Source: Paraburkholderia sp. LEh10
GTDB taxonomy: Bacteria > Pseudomonadota > Gammaproteobacteria > Burkholderiales > Burkholderiaceae
Direction of reading: 5' to 3'
Length of the DNA: 64,000 nt
Assembly (NCBI RefSeq): GCF_017814945.1
Contig: NZ_JAGIPX010000004.1
Location: forward strand, 62,001 to 126,000
Below, piece after piece: positions 45,665 through 55,737 of this stretch. The notes beneath the pieces are model-generated. The model was not told where the DNA came from. It worked only from the letters and a program-made list of their open reading frames with translations, and ran no database searches. Each line of letters starts with the position of its first letter. Positions within the stretch are counted from its first letter, which is position 1. Made by a program: the position numbers and the translations under genes.

Positions 45665-46384
45665 TTATCGTTCCGCAGGCCCGTCGGGCATCGCGACGCT
45701 CATGCGGCTCATCGAGAAGTCGATCAGCGCGATCGCCGCCGCTTCCGCTTCCTTGGCGTCGTGCTTCTCGATGGCCTCGACCACGCGCGAATGCAGGCGC
45801 ACCGTTTCTTCCCATGCGCCCTGCGGCATATCGACGAGCGGCTTCAACGCCGACAGCGCGCCGCGAATGATGGCCGCCATCTGCTGGAAGAACTGGTTGC
45901 CGCTTGCGGTGACGATCCGCGTATGCAGCACTTCATCCGCAGTCTGATGGCCAGGCTCGCCAGGCGGGCTGTTGCGGAAAGCCTCGAACGCATCGCGGAT
46001 CGCGGCGATGTCCGAAGCATTGCCGCGCGTCGCGGCCTGCGCGGCGGCGCGCGGTTCGATCAGCACGCGGAACTCGATCACGTCGCGCAGAAACGTCGGA
46101 TCGGGCTTCGCGCGAAAGCGCCAGTTCACGACGTCCTCGTCGATCATGCGCCAGTCGTGCATCGGCCTGATGCGCGTGCCGATCTTCGGCCGCACGTCGA
46201 GCATGTGCCGCGCGAGCAGCATCGACAGCGCCTCGCGCATCACCGTGCGGCTGACGTCGAATTCCTTCGACAATACGTCTTGCGGCGGCAGCACCGCGCC
46301 ATATTTTTCTTCGACGATCCCGGTCACGAGTCCATCCATGACTTTGCTGACCAAGGAACGTTCTTTATTGGTTTGTTCCATCAT
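45665..46384 (-). CDS. GntR-family regulator, FadR (FCD) subgroup
   Basis: A 239-residue regulator with an N-terminal winged helix (LPPQDVLSKEFDVSRTVMREAL) and an all-helical FCD ligand domain. The domain has the metal-binding pattern of the subgroup (the D in DVIEFRVLIE, and His residues in HTRIV and LHSRVVEAI). Such proteins typically sense organic or sugar acids. It is 117 bp upstream of the oxidoreductase gene on the same strand. The start MMEQTNKERS is at the beginning of a long upstream gap and follows GGAGAAGC. Confidence 0.9.
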   Translation of the reverse strand: MMEQTNKERSLVSKVMDGLVTGIVEEKYGAVLPPQDVLSKEFDVSRTVMREALSMLLARHMLDVRPKIGTRIRPMHDWRMIDEDVVNWRFRAKPDPTFLRDVIEFRVLIEPRAAAQAATRGNASDIAAIRDAFEAFRNSPPGEPGHQTADEVLHTRIVTASGNQFFQQMAAIIRGALSALKPLVDMPQGAWEETVRLHSRVVEAIEKHDAKEAEAAAIALIDFSMSRMSVAMPDGPAER

Positions 46385-47119
46385 GCTTCTCCCCGATGCG
46401 GCGTTTTCGCCTGCGATGAATGTGGATCACGTGCCCTCGTGTCATTTTTAATTGTGAACGCTACGTTGCTTCGCTTTATCTGCATGCGCCAATCGGGAAC
46501 CACCCCGACAGGGTATTCCCTCCGATTAATTGTTTCGTTCGTGCAACGCGTCGTGAAACGAAGTCGGAATCACATCGCAACAAGCCTGCGCAATGGGGAA
46601 AAATTGCATTGAAAACACCGCACGCAATCACTGGCAGACGACGGTTACATTCGTTACGTTTGTTACCAATCGAATCAATTAGCAGTCCGCAAGCACTGAC
46701 GCGTACGTTTGCTCCGCGTCGCTCGCGCAGCCCGCTCTTCGAAGCGCGCAGCGCCCACCCGTCTCGTTACCTATTGCCTCCGTCAACAACCGTCCACCGC
46801 ACGACGCGTGGCATTCGTCGAAAACGCCAGCGGCTCCTGCCTGTCGAGCGAAAAGACCTGTACTTCACTGATGAATCGCTTCGATCGCCATCACGGCTCG
46901 CACCCGACGCTACCGCTGCCAGTGCCATCGCTGCCCTCTCCAGCAGCGTGACTCTGACAATCCGTTTGCGGTCGCATCGCATACGGCATCCGACACTGCC
47001 ATTCAAGCAGACTTGCATGCCGCTCTTCTGTGCGAGTACACACAGAGAATTATTCGCAATGATGCGGCCGCAAGCATCTGGTTGGACGGCTGCATCATCC
47101 GCGAGACGCATTTGCGGCG
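46385..47119. other. Intergenic region with no recognisable gene
   Basis: About 735 bp. Reading frames across it are compositionally random and lack ribosome-binding sites. The sequence is less GC-rich than its surroundings near 46440-46680. Three GTTAC boxes spaced exactly 9 bp apart lie at 46644-46670. It should contain the GntR promoter. Confidence 0.6.
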
Positions 47120-47656
47120 TCACAGAAATTCGAAGCTATCGACGATGGTGTCGCTCTCGCGTTCGCGGCGCTGCACGGCGAACAGGTTGCGGCTGCCCTT
47201 GCGAGGCTGCCATCTGAGGCTGATGTGCGGCGTGCCGCGCTCGAGCAACCGGCCATCCATCTTTCTGAAGCCGAACTGCTCATAGAAGCCGCTCAGCCCC
47301 GCAGGGGCCGTCACCCACACCGCGCGTCCTGGCCAGCGTTTGCAGATCACTTGCAGCGCACGCTCGATCAGCGCGTGTGCGGTGCCGTCGCCGCGCCGGC
47401 CCGGGCTCGTCAGGATCTTGTCGATCGCGATGTCGGGCTCTTCGCTGTCGCACGGCCGGATGCGCGCGTACGCGAGAATGGGCATCTGGCGCGTCATGTC
47501 GTCGACGGCGAACAGATGCAGTGCGTGCTCGTCATGACCGTCTGCGTCGAGATGGACGTGCGATCGTTCGACGACGAACACGGCGCTGCGCGCACGCATG
47601 ATCAGATACAGCTCGCGCGCGGTGAGTTGGTCGAACTCCAGCGTCTTCCAGTTCAT
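47120..47656 (-). CDS. GNAT acetyltransferase, ElaA-like
   Basis: A 178-residue N-acetyltransferase of the ElaA type. The start MNWKTLEFDQLTARELYLIM and RSAVFVVERS are typical, and the acetyl-CoA pyrophosphate loop is GRRGDGTAHALI, near Q/RxxGxG/A. A C-terminal FYEQFGFRKM follows. Substrate unknown. Compared with ElaA of E. coli (153 residues) the end is extended by about 25 residues, rich in Arg and Glu. It stands alone. Confidence 0.87.
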   Translation of the reverse strand: MNWKTLEFDQLTARELYLIMRARSAVFVVERSHVHLDADGHDEHALHLFAVDDMTRQMPILAYARIRPCDSEEPDIAIDKILTSPGRRGDGTAHALIERALQVICKRWPGRAVWVTAPAGLSGFYEQFGFRKMDGRLLERGTPHISLRWQPRKGSRNLFAVQRRERESDTIVDSFEFL

Positions 47657-48682
47657 CGCGGCTCCCTATGACGGATGATGATCGGGCACGTTCCGGCGGG
47701 CTGTTCCCGTTGATATGGCCACACATTACTGACGGTGCTCCCGTGATTCAGTGCGCAATCGCACCGACCTTCCACCTTGCGCCTGCGCTTTCGACACGCG
47801 TGCAGCGGCACGTCATCGTGCCGCTGTCATCGCGATGCCGCGTGTCTGAACGGGTGACGATCGACGTGACGGTGCATTGTCAATTCTCCTTTAGCGGCTC
47901 GCATGCCATGAAGACACTTGCTGCAACGCATGCTCGCGAAACGCAACAGGTTCGCTTGCCCGCTAGTCGACTTGCAGGCCGTGTTACAGGCTTGACGCCA
48001 AATTGCAAAGCACCGGCGACCCATCCTGGCCGGGCCGTGTTCGCTCCATATTCGCTTCTTGAAAAGGCCGGCTGCTCGACAGGCGCGCGCGAAGCCGTTG
48101 TCGTCGGGGCTCGCACCAACACAGGCGCTCGCAATGTTGGGCCGTACCGAACACCTTCATCGCATAAGCCAGCAATTCGATGCCGCAAAAAGACAGTCAC
48201 CCGCGACAGCGACGCGGGCCATGCAACATATCTGAATCAATTCTGGCGACCCGACGAAACGTTCGCGTGACACACTTTCGGCGCGAGTTTCACCCTTCAA
48301 AGCACCTTTGAAGACGCCCATACGCCTCCCCAAACACCAATCCCATCAATGACTTATGGATCGTAGTTAATGAAAATTGCAATAACGCACCGCAAAAAAG
48401 CGTTTTGCAAAATTGAAACAAAAGTGCGTGTTTTGCGGTTTATCGACGCGCGGGCGGCGACGCGAGGCCGCGTCGCTGCTCGCTGGCGGGGCGATTGGCA
48501 TGTTTGTCGCTAAAGATGTCGCACGGCAACAGCGCCAGCACGAACCGAGAGGTGAAGGCGCGAGAAAGCCGGACGGGGCCGGACTGCGTTTAACAGCCGC
48601 TTGCCAGGCGGAACAACAACGGACGCAGCGCCGGACAAGAACAGCTATGCGCGTGATGCGCGGCTTCATGCGAGGACCGATC
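47657..48682. other. Intergenic region with no convincing gene
   Basis: About 1 kb. Frames on both strands (the longest plus-strand one spans 47668-48270) have skewed composition and no family resemblance. An AT-rich stretch at 48350-48440 probably holds the promoter of the Crp-family gene. I see no terminator, RNA gene or repeat I can defend. Confidence 0.55.
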
Positions 48683-49417
48683 ATGTTGACCCTTCAATCC
48701 GATCTTCACGGCAACCATTTGCTTGGCTCGCTGCCTTCTCACGAATGGCAGGCGCTCGTCCCCCATCTCGAGCTCGTCCATCTGCGCACCGAACAGTTGC
48801 TCTGCGATTCGGGACAACGGATTCATCATGTGTACTTCCCGACGAGCGCGATCGTTTCGCTGCTCTCGACGATGGAAGATGGCGGCTCCGTCGAGATCGC
48901 CGCCGTGGGACGCGAAGGGATGACGGGCGTGCCCATCCTCACGGGCGGCGAGACCATGCCGAACCGCGTGCAGGTGCAATGCTCGGGCTTCGCTTATCGC
49001 ATCAGCGCACAGGCGCTGCGCCAGCAACTGCAACGCTCGGACCTGCTGCGCCGGCTGATGCTGCTCTACATGCACGCACTGCTTACGCAGGTCGCGCAGA
49101 CGGCGGCGTGCAACCGTCACCACTCGCTGAGCAAGCAGTTGTGCCGGTGGCTTCTGATCGAAGTGGATCGCGTCGCGTCGAACGATCTGACCGTCACGCA
49201 GCAGCTCATCGCCGACATGCTCGGCGTGCGACGCGAAGGCATCACGGAAGCCGCGGGCAAGCTGCACGACGAAGGCCTGATCCATCACAGCCGCGGCCAT
49301 ATCAAGGTGCTCGACCGCAAGGGACTCGAAGCGCGTGCATGTGAATGCTATGGCCTCGTGAAGCGCGAGTTCGACCGGCTGCTGCCGCGCCTGCATCAAG
49401 CCGAGGCGGTGAACTGA
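48683..49417 (+). CDS. Crp/Fnr-family transcriptional regulator
   Basis: A 244-residue regulator with an N-terminal cyclic-nucleotide-binding-like beta roll (LLGSLPSHEWQALVPHLE, VYFPTSAIVSLLSTMEDGG) and a C-terminal winged helix (TQQLIADMLGVRREGITEAAGKL). It lacks the cysteine cluster of Fnr, so it does not carry an Fe-S sensor. It belongs to a branch frequent in Burkholderia and rhizobia whose ligand is unknown. The ATG at 48683 was chosen for its AGGA site; ATGs at 48647 and further upstream exist. Confidence 0.88.
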   Translation: MLTLQSDLHGNHLLGSLPSHEWQALVPHLELVHLRTEQLLCDSGQRIHHVYFPTSAIVSLLSTMEDGGSVEIAAVGREGMTGVPILTGGETMPNRVQVQCSGFAYRISAQALRQQLQRSDLLRRLMLLYMHALLTQVAQTAACNRHHSLSKQLCRWLLIEVDRVASNDLTVTQQLIADMLGVRREGITEAAGKLHDEGLIHHSRGHIKVLDRKGLEARACECYGLVKREFDRLLPRLHQAEAVN

Positions 49418-49885
49418 AGCCGATAGCGGGGTTCGGATCCGATTCTGATGTGTCGCTCGCGGCCCGGATATGCGGTTCGTCATCGCAGGCGCTGAATGCG
49501 CTCTCGCACCGATCGAACGCCACGGCACCGGGCGGCTGCTGATCGCATTGCCATGCGTGCTCGTGCTGCCGTTCCCGTCGTACCTGCGCTGCCCGTCGGT
49601 TTCAAGGAAATGTGCGCGCCGATACGAACGCACCGGGCAACGACCCGCTTTCGACGCAGATGAAGAGCGTGCATTCCTCAATGCCGGCACACCGAATGCA
49701 GCGCTGAAACGTGACGCAAGCGAGCCGCAACGACGGGTGCGTCATGTGCCGGGCGTCAGCACGAAGTCGGCCTCTTCAGACTTCCATCACGGCTCATCGA
49801 GCAGCCGTTGCATGATACGAACAAAAACGCGCCACCTCGCACGAAGCAAGGCGGCGCGTCGGCGCACGCGGGCGCGCTGCAGCGA
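49418..49885. other. Intergenic region with rpiA terminator at its end
   Basis: Between convergent Crp-family and rpiA genes. No gene is apparent. The right end holds the rpiA terminator (49822-49860). Confidence 0.6.
49822..49860 (-). terminator. Intrinsic terminator of rpiA
   Basis: On the minus strand ACGCGCC-GCCTTGC pairs with GCGAGGT-GGCGCGT around a short loop, followed by TTTTGTT. Confidence 0.8.
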
Positions 49886-50581
49886 TCAGCTGCGCGCGTA
49901 CTCGATCGTCTCGACGCCCTTGCTCGTGCCAAGCAGGCACAGGTCCGCGCCGCGCGCGGCGAACAGACCCACCGTCACGACGCCAGGCCACGCATTGATG
50001 TGCGCTTCAACGGTGCGCGGATCGCTGATGCGCAGGCCCTTGACGTCGATGATCTCATTGCCGTTGTCGGTGATATAGGGCGCGCCGTCCTTCGTCACGC
50101 GCACGACGGGCACGCCGCCCATTGCCGTGACGCGGCGGCCGATGGCCGTGCGCGCCATCGGCAGGACTTCGATGGGCAGCGGGAACTGGCCGAGCACGTC
50201 GACGACCTTGCTTGCGTCGGCGATACAGACGAATTTCTCCGCCACCGACGCGACGATCTTCTCGCGCGTCAACGCACCGCCGCCACCCTTGATCATCGCG
50301 CCACCGTGGTCGATCTCATCGGCGCCATCGACATAGACGGTCAGCGATTCGACGTCGTTCAGGTCGAACACCTGAATGCCGTGCGATTGCAGGCGCTGCG
50401 TCGTCGCGACCGAACTGGACACGGCGCCGCGATACCGCGACTTGTGCGCGGCGAGCGCATCGATGAAGCAGTTCGCCGTCGAGCCGGTGCCGACGCCGAT
50501 CACGGCGCCTTCGGGTACGTTCGCGACCACATAGTCGGCGGCGGCGCGGCCGACCAATTGCTTGAGTTCGTCTTGAGTCAT
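49886..50581 (-). CDS. rpiA: Ribose-5-phosphate isomerase A
   Basis: Interconverts ribose 5-phosphate and ribulose 5-phosphate in the pentose phosphate pathway. It has 231 residues (E. coli 219). The phosphate-binding start [15 protein letters not shown], the catalytic region [23 protein letters not shown] and the glutamate in TREKIVA are all conserved. The ATG has TTGAGTC-like, weak ribosome-binding context. It stands as a single gene with its own terminator. Confidence 0.97.
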   Translation of the reverse strand: MTQDELKQLVGRAAADYVVANVPEGAVIGVGTGSTANCFIDALAAHKSRYRGAVSSSVATTQRLQSHGIQVFDLNDVESLTVYVDGADEIDHGGAMIKGGGGALTREKIVASVAEKFVCIADASKVVDVLGQFPLPIEVLPMARTAIGRRVTAMGGVPVVRVTKDGAPYITDNGNEIIDVKGLRISDPRTVEAHINAWPGVVTVGLFAARGADLCLLGTSKGVETIEYARS

Positions 50582-50702
50582 GATGGGAATGCTTGAGGCA
50601 GGCGGAAAAGCATGAGTTTACCGGAGTCCGCGCGACGGGCCTGATTTATTGCGCGCAAATGCGGTGCTGCCCTTCAGCCTGAATGATGCAATCCTGAACC
50701 AT

Positions 50703-51587
50703 TCAGGGTGTGGCTTTGGCGGGTGGCGCGGCGGCATCCGGCAGGTATTTGTCGAGCAGCGCCTGCGCGATCGCATCCGTTTGCGCATCCGGGTTGCCTG
50801 AGTAATCGGCGGCACGGAAATGCATCTGGAACGCGGCAATGACGCGCCGCGTCCTGTCGTCGAGCACACCGTCCGTCGCGACTTCGTAGCCATAGCGCGC
50901 GAGCTTCTGCTGGAGCGCGCACACGTCGGTGGGCGCATGCGGATCGCGGCCCGCCAAGCCTTTCGTGACGGCGGCGTCGTCCGGCCATGCTCCGATGCCC
51001 GCATCGTAGAGTTGCTTCCACGGAAACAGCGGGCCAGGATCGATCTTGCGTTGCGGCGCGATATCGCTGTGGCCGACGACGCGCGTCGGCGCAATCGCGT
51101 AGCGTGCGACGATATCCTTCGCGACGCGGATCAGCGCGTCGACCTGCGCGGGCGGATACGGCTGCCAGGTGCGGCCTTGCGGCGTATCGACGGGCCCGAG
51201 ATTCACATTCTCGATGCCGATCGACGCCGCGTTCAGTTCCGTCGTGCCCTGCCAGTAGCTCAGCCCCGCATGCCATGCGCGCTGCGATTCGGGAACGAGT
51301 TGCCAGACGATGGGCTCGCCGTTCTTCTCGCGCGGATGGTCGGGGACGACGTAGTGCGCGCTGACCTGCTCTTGCGTCAACACGTCGAGAGATTGCGCCT
51401 CGTCGATTTCGGTGTAGTGCATGACGAGAAAACGGATGCGAGTGTCGGCGTATCGCGCGTGGCGGGACGTGTCGGCGTAGTAGGCGCCCCGATCGATGAC
51501 GCTGGTCGTGCAGGCAGTGGTGAGGAGCGTGGCAAGTGCGAGCGTTGCCAGCCGTTGCATCGAGAGGGGCCGTTTGGGAAAGGTCAT
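50703..51587 (-). CDS. Lipoprotein N-acetylmuramoyl-L-alanine amidase (AmiD-like)
   Basis: Cleaves the amide bond between MurNAc and L-Ala in peptidoglycan or its fragments. From the ATG at 51587 it has 294 residues; the lipobox LLTTAC places it in the outer membrane or periplasm. The amidase_2 domain carries the zinc ligands in FLVMHYTE and VVGHSDIAPQRKIDPG, plus AWHAGLSYWQG. A C-terminal peptidoglycan-binding domain follows (DVCALQQKLARYGY, GVLDDRTRRVIAAFQMHF). This layout equals E. coli AmiD, not cytoplasmic AmpD. An internal ATG at 51560 is a possible alternative start. Confidence 0.9.
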   Translation of the reverse strand: MTFPKRPLSMQRLATLALATLLTTACTTSVIDRGAYYADTSRHARYADTRIRFLVMHYTEIDEAQSLDVLTQEQVSAHYVVPDHPREKNGEPIVWQLVPESQRAWHAGLSYWQGTTELNAASIGIENVNLGPVDTPQGRTWQPYPPAQVDALIRVAKDIVARYAIAPTRVVGHSDIAPQRKIDPGPLFPWKQLYDAGIGAWPDDAAVTKGLAGRDPHAPTDVCALQQKLARYGYEVATDGVLDDRTRRVIAAFQMHFRAADYSGNPDAQTDAIAQALLDKYLPDAAAPPAKATP

Positions 51588-51729
51588 TGGATCGTCTCTT
51601 GCGTCGCCGCGTGCCGGCATTTCATTGCTTCGCCCGGGCCTGCACGGACATCCGCGTTGCAAGACGCTATCGCGGATGCCGGCGAATTCGAAGGCAGATC
51701 AACATCAGCCGTCGCGAACGACCACCGGG

Positions 51730-52473
51730 TTACTTCTTCCCCACCCGCTGCCGCACTGCCTCGAACAGACACACGCCGCTCGCCACGGAAACGTTCAGGC
51801 TCTCGACCGACCCCGCCATCGGAATCTGCATCACTTCATCGCAGGTATCGCGCGTGAGCCTTCTCATGCCCTCTCCCTCGGCACCCATCACGAGCGCGAC
51901 GGGACCATCGAGCTTCGTCTCATAGAGGGAAGCCGTCGCATCGCCCGCCGTGCCGACGACCCACACGCCCGCGTCCTTCAGTTCGCGCAACGCGCGCGCA
52001 AGATTGGTCACGGTGATGTACGGCACGGTATCCGCCGCGCCACTCGCGACCTTCGCCGCCGTCGCATTCAGCCCGACGGCCCGATCGCGCGGCGCAATGA
52101 CGGCATGAGCGCCCGCCGCGTCGGCGACGCGCAGGCACGCGCCGAGGTTGTGAGGATCAGTGACGCCATCGAGCACCAGCAGCAGCGCCGGCCCCTGAAT
52201 GCCATCGAGCAGTTCCGCCAGATTCTGCGCAAGCGGCAGGTCGCCCGCGCGCGCGACGATGCCCTGATGGCGCTCCGTATGCGCGAGGCCCCACAGGCGC
52301 GTTTCGTCGGCGGCGATCAGACGCACGCCCGCCTCTTTCGCCACGGCGAGAAACTCGTTCATCCGGCGATCGCGGCGCGTCTGGTCGTAATAGATTTCCT
52401 CGACCGTCGATGGATCGTGACGCAAGCGTGCCGTCACCGCATGAAAACCGTAGAGAACCTTGAGACGTGACAT
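51730..52473 (-). CDS. rlmB: 23S rRNA (guanosine-2'-O)-methyltransferase
   Basis: SpoU-family methyltransferase that makes Gm2251 in 23S rRNA. It has 247 residues. The N-terminal substrate-binding domain starts [17 protein letters not shown]. The trefoil-knot catalytic domain holds [30 protein letters not shown] and [18 protein letters not shown]. The ATG at 52473 begins where homologues do; the frame extends to 52575 without support. It follows rnr by 102 bp, the classic rnr-rlmB pair. Confidence 0.95.
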   Translation of the reverse strand: MSRLKVLYGFHAVTARLRHDPSTVEEIYYDQTRRDRRMNEFLAVAKEAGVRLIAADETRLWGLAHTERHQGIVARAGDLPLAQNLAELLDGIQGPALLLVLDGVTDPHNLGACLRVADAAGAHAVIAPRDRAVGLNATAAKVASGAADTVPYITVTNLARALRELKDAGVWVVGTAGDATASLYETKLDGPVALVMGAEGEGMRRLTRDTCDEVMQIPMAGSVESLNVSVASGVCLFEAVRQRVGKK

Positions 52474-52575
52474 GACTGAAACAACCTTTGAATGAGCGCG
52501 CCCGATGCAAACGATCAGGGCGCGCCCGATGGAGACGAGCGCCGCGCCGCGAATGCGCGCGGCGATACTGCACAA

Positions 52576-55032
52576 TCAACGCTTCTTGCGCGACGCCTTC
52601 GGCGATGATTTTGCGGACGCGCGCTTCTTCGACGCGCCCGCCTTGCGCGCCGCGCGGGCTTCCTTCACGGCGGCTGTCGGCGCCGATGCGGCCTTCTTGC
52701 GGCGCGAGCCGTCGACCTGCGCCACGCGCTCGATGGACCGCACGCGCGGGCCGCCGAGATCGCTCGCCTTCTCGGCGGAACTCGCGCGATGCGCCTGCAT
52801 CTTCACGGGCAAGTCGCGCACGAGGCGGAAATCGATCTTGCGCGCGTCGAGATCGACGCGGCTCACCTGCACGCGCACGCGATCCGACAAACGATAACGG
52901 ATGCCCGTGCGTTCGCCGCGCAGCTCGTTCTTGATCTCGTCGTACTGGAAGTAGTCCGAGCCGAGTTCCGTCACATGCACGAGCCCTTCGATAAAGAGCG
53001 AATCGAGCTGCACGAAAATGCCGAACGACGTCACGCCGCTCACCATCCCGCCATACTCTTCGCCGAGCTTGTCGCGCATGAAGTAGCACTTGAGCCACGC
53101 TTCGACGTCGCGCGAGGCCTCATCGGCGCGGCGCTCGTTCGCCGAGCAATGCAGGCCGAGCTCTTCCCAGATCGCCGTGTTCGGGCGTCCGCGGCCGCCG
53201 CGCTTCTCGTTTTCCGCCTGCAGCGCGCGGGCGCGCGGCGACAGCGCCGTGTTCAGCTCGACGCCGGGCGGCGTGTGCGGCTCGTACTTGCGGCCCTGCA
53301 GGATCGCGTAGATCGCGCGGTGCGTGAGCAGATCGGGATAGCGGCGAATCGGGCTGGTGAAATGCGCATAGGCCTCGTACGCGAGACCGAAGTGACCGAT
53401 GTTGTCCGGGCTGTAGACGGCCTGCTGCATCGAGCGCAGCAGCATCGTCTGCAGCATCTGCGCGTCGGGACGGTCGCGGATGTGCGCCATCAATGCGGCG
53501 TAGTCGCTCGCGTGCGGCGTGTCGCCGCCGCCGAGCGTCAGGCCCATGCCGCGCAGGAACGTGCGCAGGTTTTCGAGGCGCTCCGCTGTCGGTCCCGCAT
53601 GCACGCGATACAGACCCGGATGCTTGTTGCGCTTCATGAAGTCGGCCGCACAGACGTTCGCGGCCAGCATGCATTCTTCGATCAGCTTGTGCGCGTCGTT
53701 GCGCGTGCGCGGCACGATCTGCTCGATCTTGCCCTGCGCATTGCAGACGATGTACGTCTCCGTCGTATCGAAGTCGATCGCGCCGCGCTTCTGGCGCGCG
53801 GCGAACAGCGCCTTGTAGACGCCGTACAGGTTCTGCAGTTGCGGCAGAAGCGCGGCGCGGCGCGTCGCTTCCGGACCCTTCGTGTTGGTCAGGACGGCGG
53901 CGACTTCGGTGTACGTGAGACGCGCGGCCGAATGCGTCACGCCGGGATAGAACTGATACGCCTTGATCTCGCCGCGCGCGGTAATGACCATGTCGCATAC
54001 CAGCACGCAGCGGTCCACATTCGGGTTCAGCGAACACAGCCCGTTCGACAGCTTTTCCGGCAGCATCGGAATCACGCGGCGGGGGAAATACACCGACGTG
54101 CTGCGCTCGATCGCATCGACATCGAGGCCGGTGTCGGGCAGCACGTAATGCGACACGTCGGCGATCGCGACGATCAGGCGAAAGCCGTCGCCGCGCCCGA
54201 CCTTGACGGGCTCGCAATACACGGCGTCATCGAAGTCGCGCGCGTCTTCGCCGTCGATCGTGACGAGGGGCACATCGCGCAAGTCGACGCGATGCCGGAT
54301 ATCGACGGGACGCACTTCGTCCGGCAGTTTCGCGGCCTCTTCCACTGCGGCCTGGCTGAACTCGTGCGGCACGCCGTACTTGCGCACCGCGATTTCGATT
54401 TCCATGCCGGGATCGTCGATATCGCCGAGCACTTCCACCACGCGTCCGAGCGGCTGCGAATGACGGCTCGGAAAGTCGGTCAGCTCGACCACGACGACCT
54501 GCCCGACCTTCGCCTTCTTCGTGTTCTGCGTGATCAGGATGTCGTGGCCGATGCGCTTCTCTTCGGGCGCGACGATCAGCGCGCCGTTCTCGTTGAGAAG
54601 CCGCCCGATCACGCGCTTGTTCGCGCGCTCCGTCACCTCGACGATATGGCCTTCGGGACGCCCGCGCCGGTCATAGCCAACGATGCGCGCGAGCACGCGG
54701 TCGTTGTGCATGACCTTCTGCATTTCGCCCGTCGGCAGGAACAGATCGTCCTGGCCGTCGTCGCGGATCAGAAACCCGTAGCCGTCGCGATGGCCCTGCA
54801 CGCGGCCCGCGACGAAGTTCGACGGATGAGTCAGTTGATAATGCCCGCGCTGATCGAGTCTGATCTGGCCATCGCGCTCCATCGCGGCGAGGCGCTTGAA
54901 AAACCCTTCGCGCTCCTGGCGCTTGATCGACAGTGCTTCGGCGATGTCGTTCGCTGCAAGCGGCGTTTCACTCGTGCGCAGCACGCCGAGGATTTCTTCG
55001 CGGCTTGGAATCGGATACGGATATTTGCTCAA
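52576..55032 (-). CDS. rnr: Ribonuclease R
   Basis: 3'-to-5' exoribonuclease that degrades structured RNA, matures rRNA and acts in quality control. From a TTG at 55032 it has 818 residues, like E. coli (813). Domain order: N-terminal helix-turn-helix (ILGVLRTSETPLAANDIAE), two cold-shock domains, the RNB catalytic domain with DGEDARDFDDAVY (metal-binding aspartates), an S1 domain (GGMVSGVTSFGIFVQLD) and a Lys/Ala-rich tail. No ATG lies near the domain start: the only in-frame one, at 55239, would add 69 unlikely residues. The start is therefore uncertain. rlmB follows. Confidence 0.94.
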   Translation of the reverse strand: MSKYPYPIPSREEILGVLRTSETPLAANDIAEALSIKRQEREGFFKRLAAMERDGQIRLDQRGHYQLTHPSNFVAGRVQGHRDGYGFLIRDDGQDDLFLPTGEMQKVMHNDRVLARIVGYDRRGRPEGHIVEVTERANKRVIGRLLNENGALIVAPEEKRIGHDILITQNTKKAKVGQVVVVELTDFPSRHSQPLGRVVEVLGDIDDPGMEIEIAVRKYGVPHEFSQAAVEEAAKLPDEVRPVDIRHRVDLRDVPLVTIDGEDARDFDDAVYCEPVKVGRGDGFRLIVAIADVSHYVLPDTGLDVDAIERSTSVYFPRRVIPMLPEKLSNGLCSLNPNVDRCVLVCDMVITARGEIKAYQFYPGVTHSAARLTYTEVAAVLTNTKGPEATRRAALLPQLQNLYGVYKALFAARQKRGAIDFDTTETYIVCNAQGKIEQIVPRTRNDAHKLIEECMLAANVCAADFMKRNKHPGLYRVHAGPTAERLENLRTFLRGMGLTLGGGDTPHASDYAALMAHIRDRPDAQMLQTMLLRSMQQAVYSPDNIGHFGLAYEAYAHFTSPIRRYPDLLTHRAIYAILQGRKYEPHTPPGVELNTALSPRARALQAENEKRGGRGRPNTAIWEELGLHCSANERRADEASRDVEAWLKCYFMRDKLGEEYGGMVSGVTSFGIFVQLDSLFIEGLVHVTELGSDYFQYDEIKNELRGERTGIRYRLSDRVRVQVSRVDLDARKIDFRLVRDLPVKMQAHRASSAEKASDLGGPRVRSIERVAQVDGSRRKKAASAPTAAVKEARAARKAGASKKRASAKSSPKASRKKR

Positions 55033-55426
55033 GGGCTTGTCGATGATTGTTCTCGTTGCGTGGACGTCGGCGGGTGTGTTGACGTTGCTCTTTCTGAACT
55101 GCAACTGCGCTCGTTCGTGACTGCGACTGCTCTCTTGCTCTCTGACTGACGACAACCGTGCGGCCACCGTGCTGCCCCCGACATGCTGCCCGGGTGGCGG
55201 CACGAAGACCCCGTCATTGCACGCGACGGGTCGCCGCACCGTGCCCGCATACTACTGCGGGGATTCTAACACCCGTCTTGCGCGCCACGCGCCGCCTGGC
55301 GGGCGATTGCGCGCGCTGCGCGGGCAGCGTCCCACGCGGCGCGTGCGCCCCCGGGCAGTTTTCGCAAAACACTTGACACGATTTCTCGACACGCTATAAT
55401 CGCTGTCTCTGCTTCAAACGCACCTT
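55033..55426. other. Region upstream of rnr and tRNA-Leu
   Basis: No gene seen. It must contain the rnr promoter on the minus strand; the tRNA-Leu promoter lies at its right end (55373-55400). Confidence 0.55.
55373..55400 (+). promoter_or_regulatory. Promoter of first tRNA-Leu
   Basis: Perfect -35 TTGACA (55373-55378) and perfect -10 TATAAT (55395-55400) with a 16-bp spacer, 26 bp before the tRNA. Confidence 0.92.
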
Positions 55427-55513
55427 GCCCAGGTGGCGAAATTGGTAGACGCACTAGGTTCAGGTCCTAGCGGTGGCAACACCGTGGAGGTTCGAGTCCT
55501 CTCTTGGGCACCA
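55427..55513 (+). tRNA. tRNA-Leu (CAG), first copy
   Basis: An 87-nt class II tRNA: acceptor GCCCAGG with CTTGGGC, anticodon loop GGTTCAGGTCC (CAG), long variable arm CGGTGGCAACACCG, T-arm AGGTTCGAGTCCT and encoded CCA. One G-T pair in the acceptor stem distinguishes it from the second copy. Confidence 0.97.
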
Positions 55514-55524
55514 GATTCAAATGA

Positions 55525-55546
55525 AAGCCGCCTTCGGGCGGTTTTT
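55525..55546 (+). terminator. Terminator of first tRNA-Leu
   Basis: CCGCC-TTCG-GGCGG stem with adjacent A-T pairs and TTTTT, 12 bp after the tRNA. Confidence 0.85.
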
Positions 55547-55689
55547 CATTGTTGTGAGAGCACTGCTCTTTCGCTGCGGTTTTCGGATCGTGGAGAAGGC
55601 GGTGTGAGAAGTTGCAGTACCTGTTGAGCGCGAGTCATTTGATGCGCGAACAACCAGGCGAAAAGATGAAGCGTTTTTCGAAATACCGA

Positions 55690-55717
55690 TTGACACGCAG
55701 ATTCTTCTCGCTACAAT
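55690..55717 (+). promoter_or_regulatory. Promoter of second tRNA-Leu
   Basis: Perfect -35 TTGACA (55690-55695), 16-bp spacer, -10 TACAAT (55712-55717), 20 bp before the tRNA. Confidence 0.88.
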
Positions 55718-55737
55718 AGCGGTCTAGCTTGAGACGT

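Noticed and set aside
46420..47217. Plus-strand 265-residue gene in the gap before the GNAT gene
   Set aside because: It is Arg/Ser-rich without recognisable domains, and runs antisense into the GNAT coding sequence.
47668..48270. Plus-strand 200-residue gene
   Set aside because: Composition resembles random GC-rich sequence, there is no family resemblance, and the ribosome-binding site is poor.
50703..51587. Cytoplasmic AmpD
   Set aside because: A lipobox and a C-terminal peptidoglycan-binding domain point to the AmiD type.
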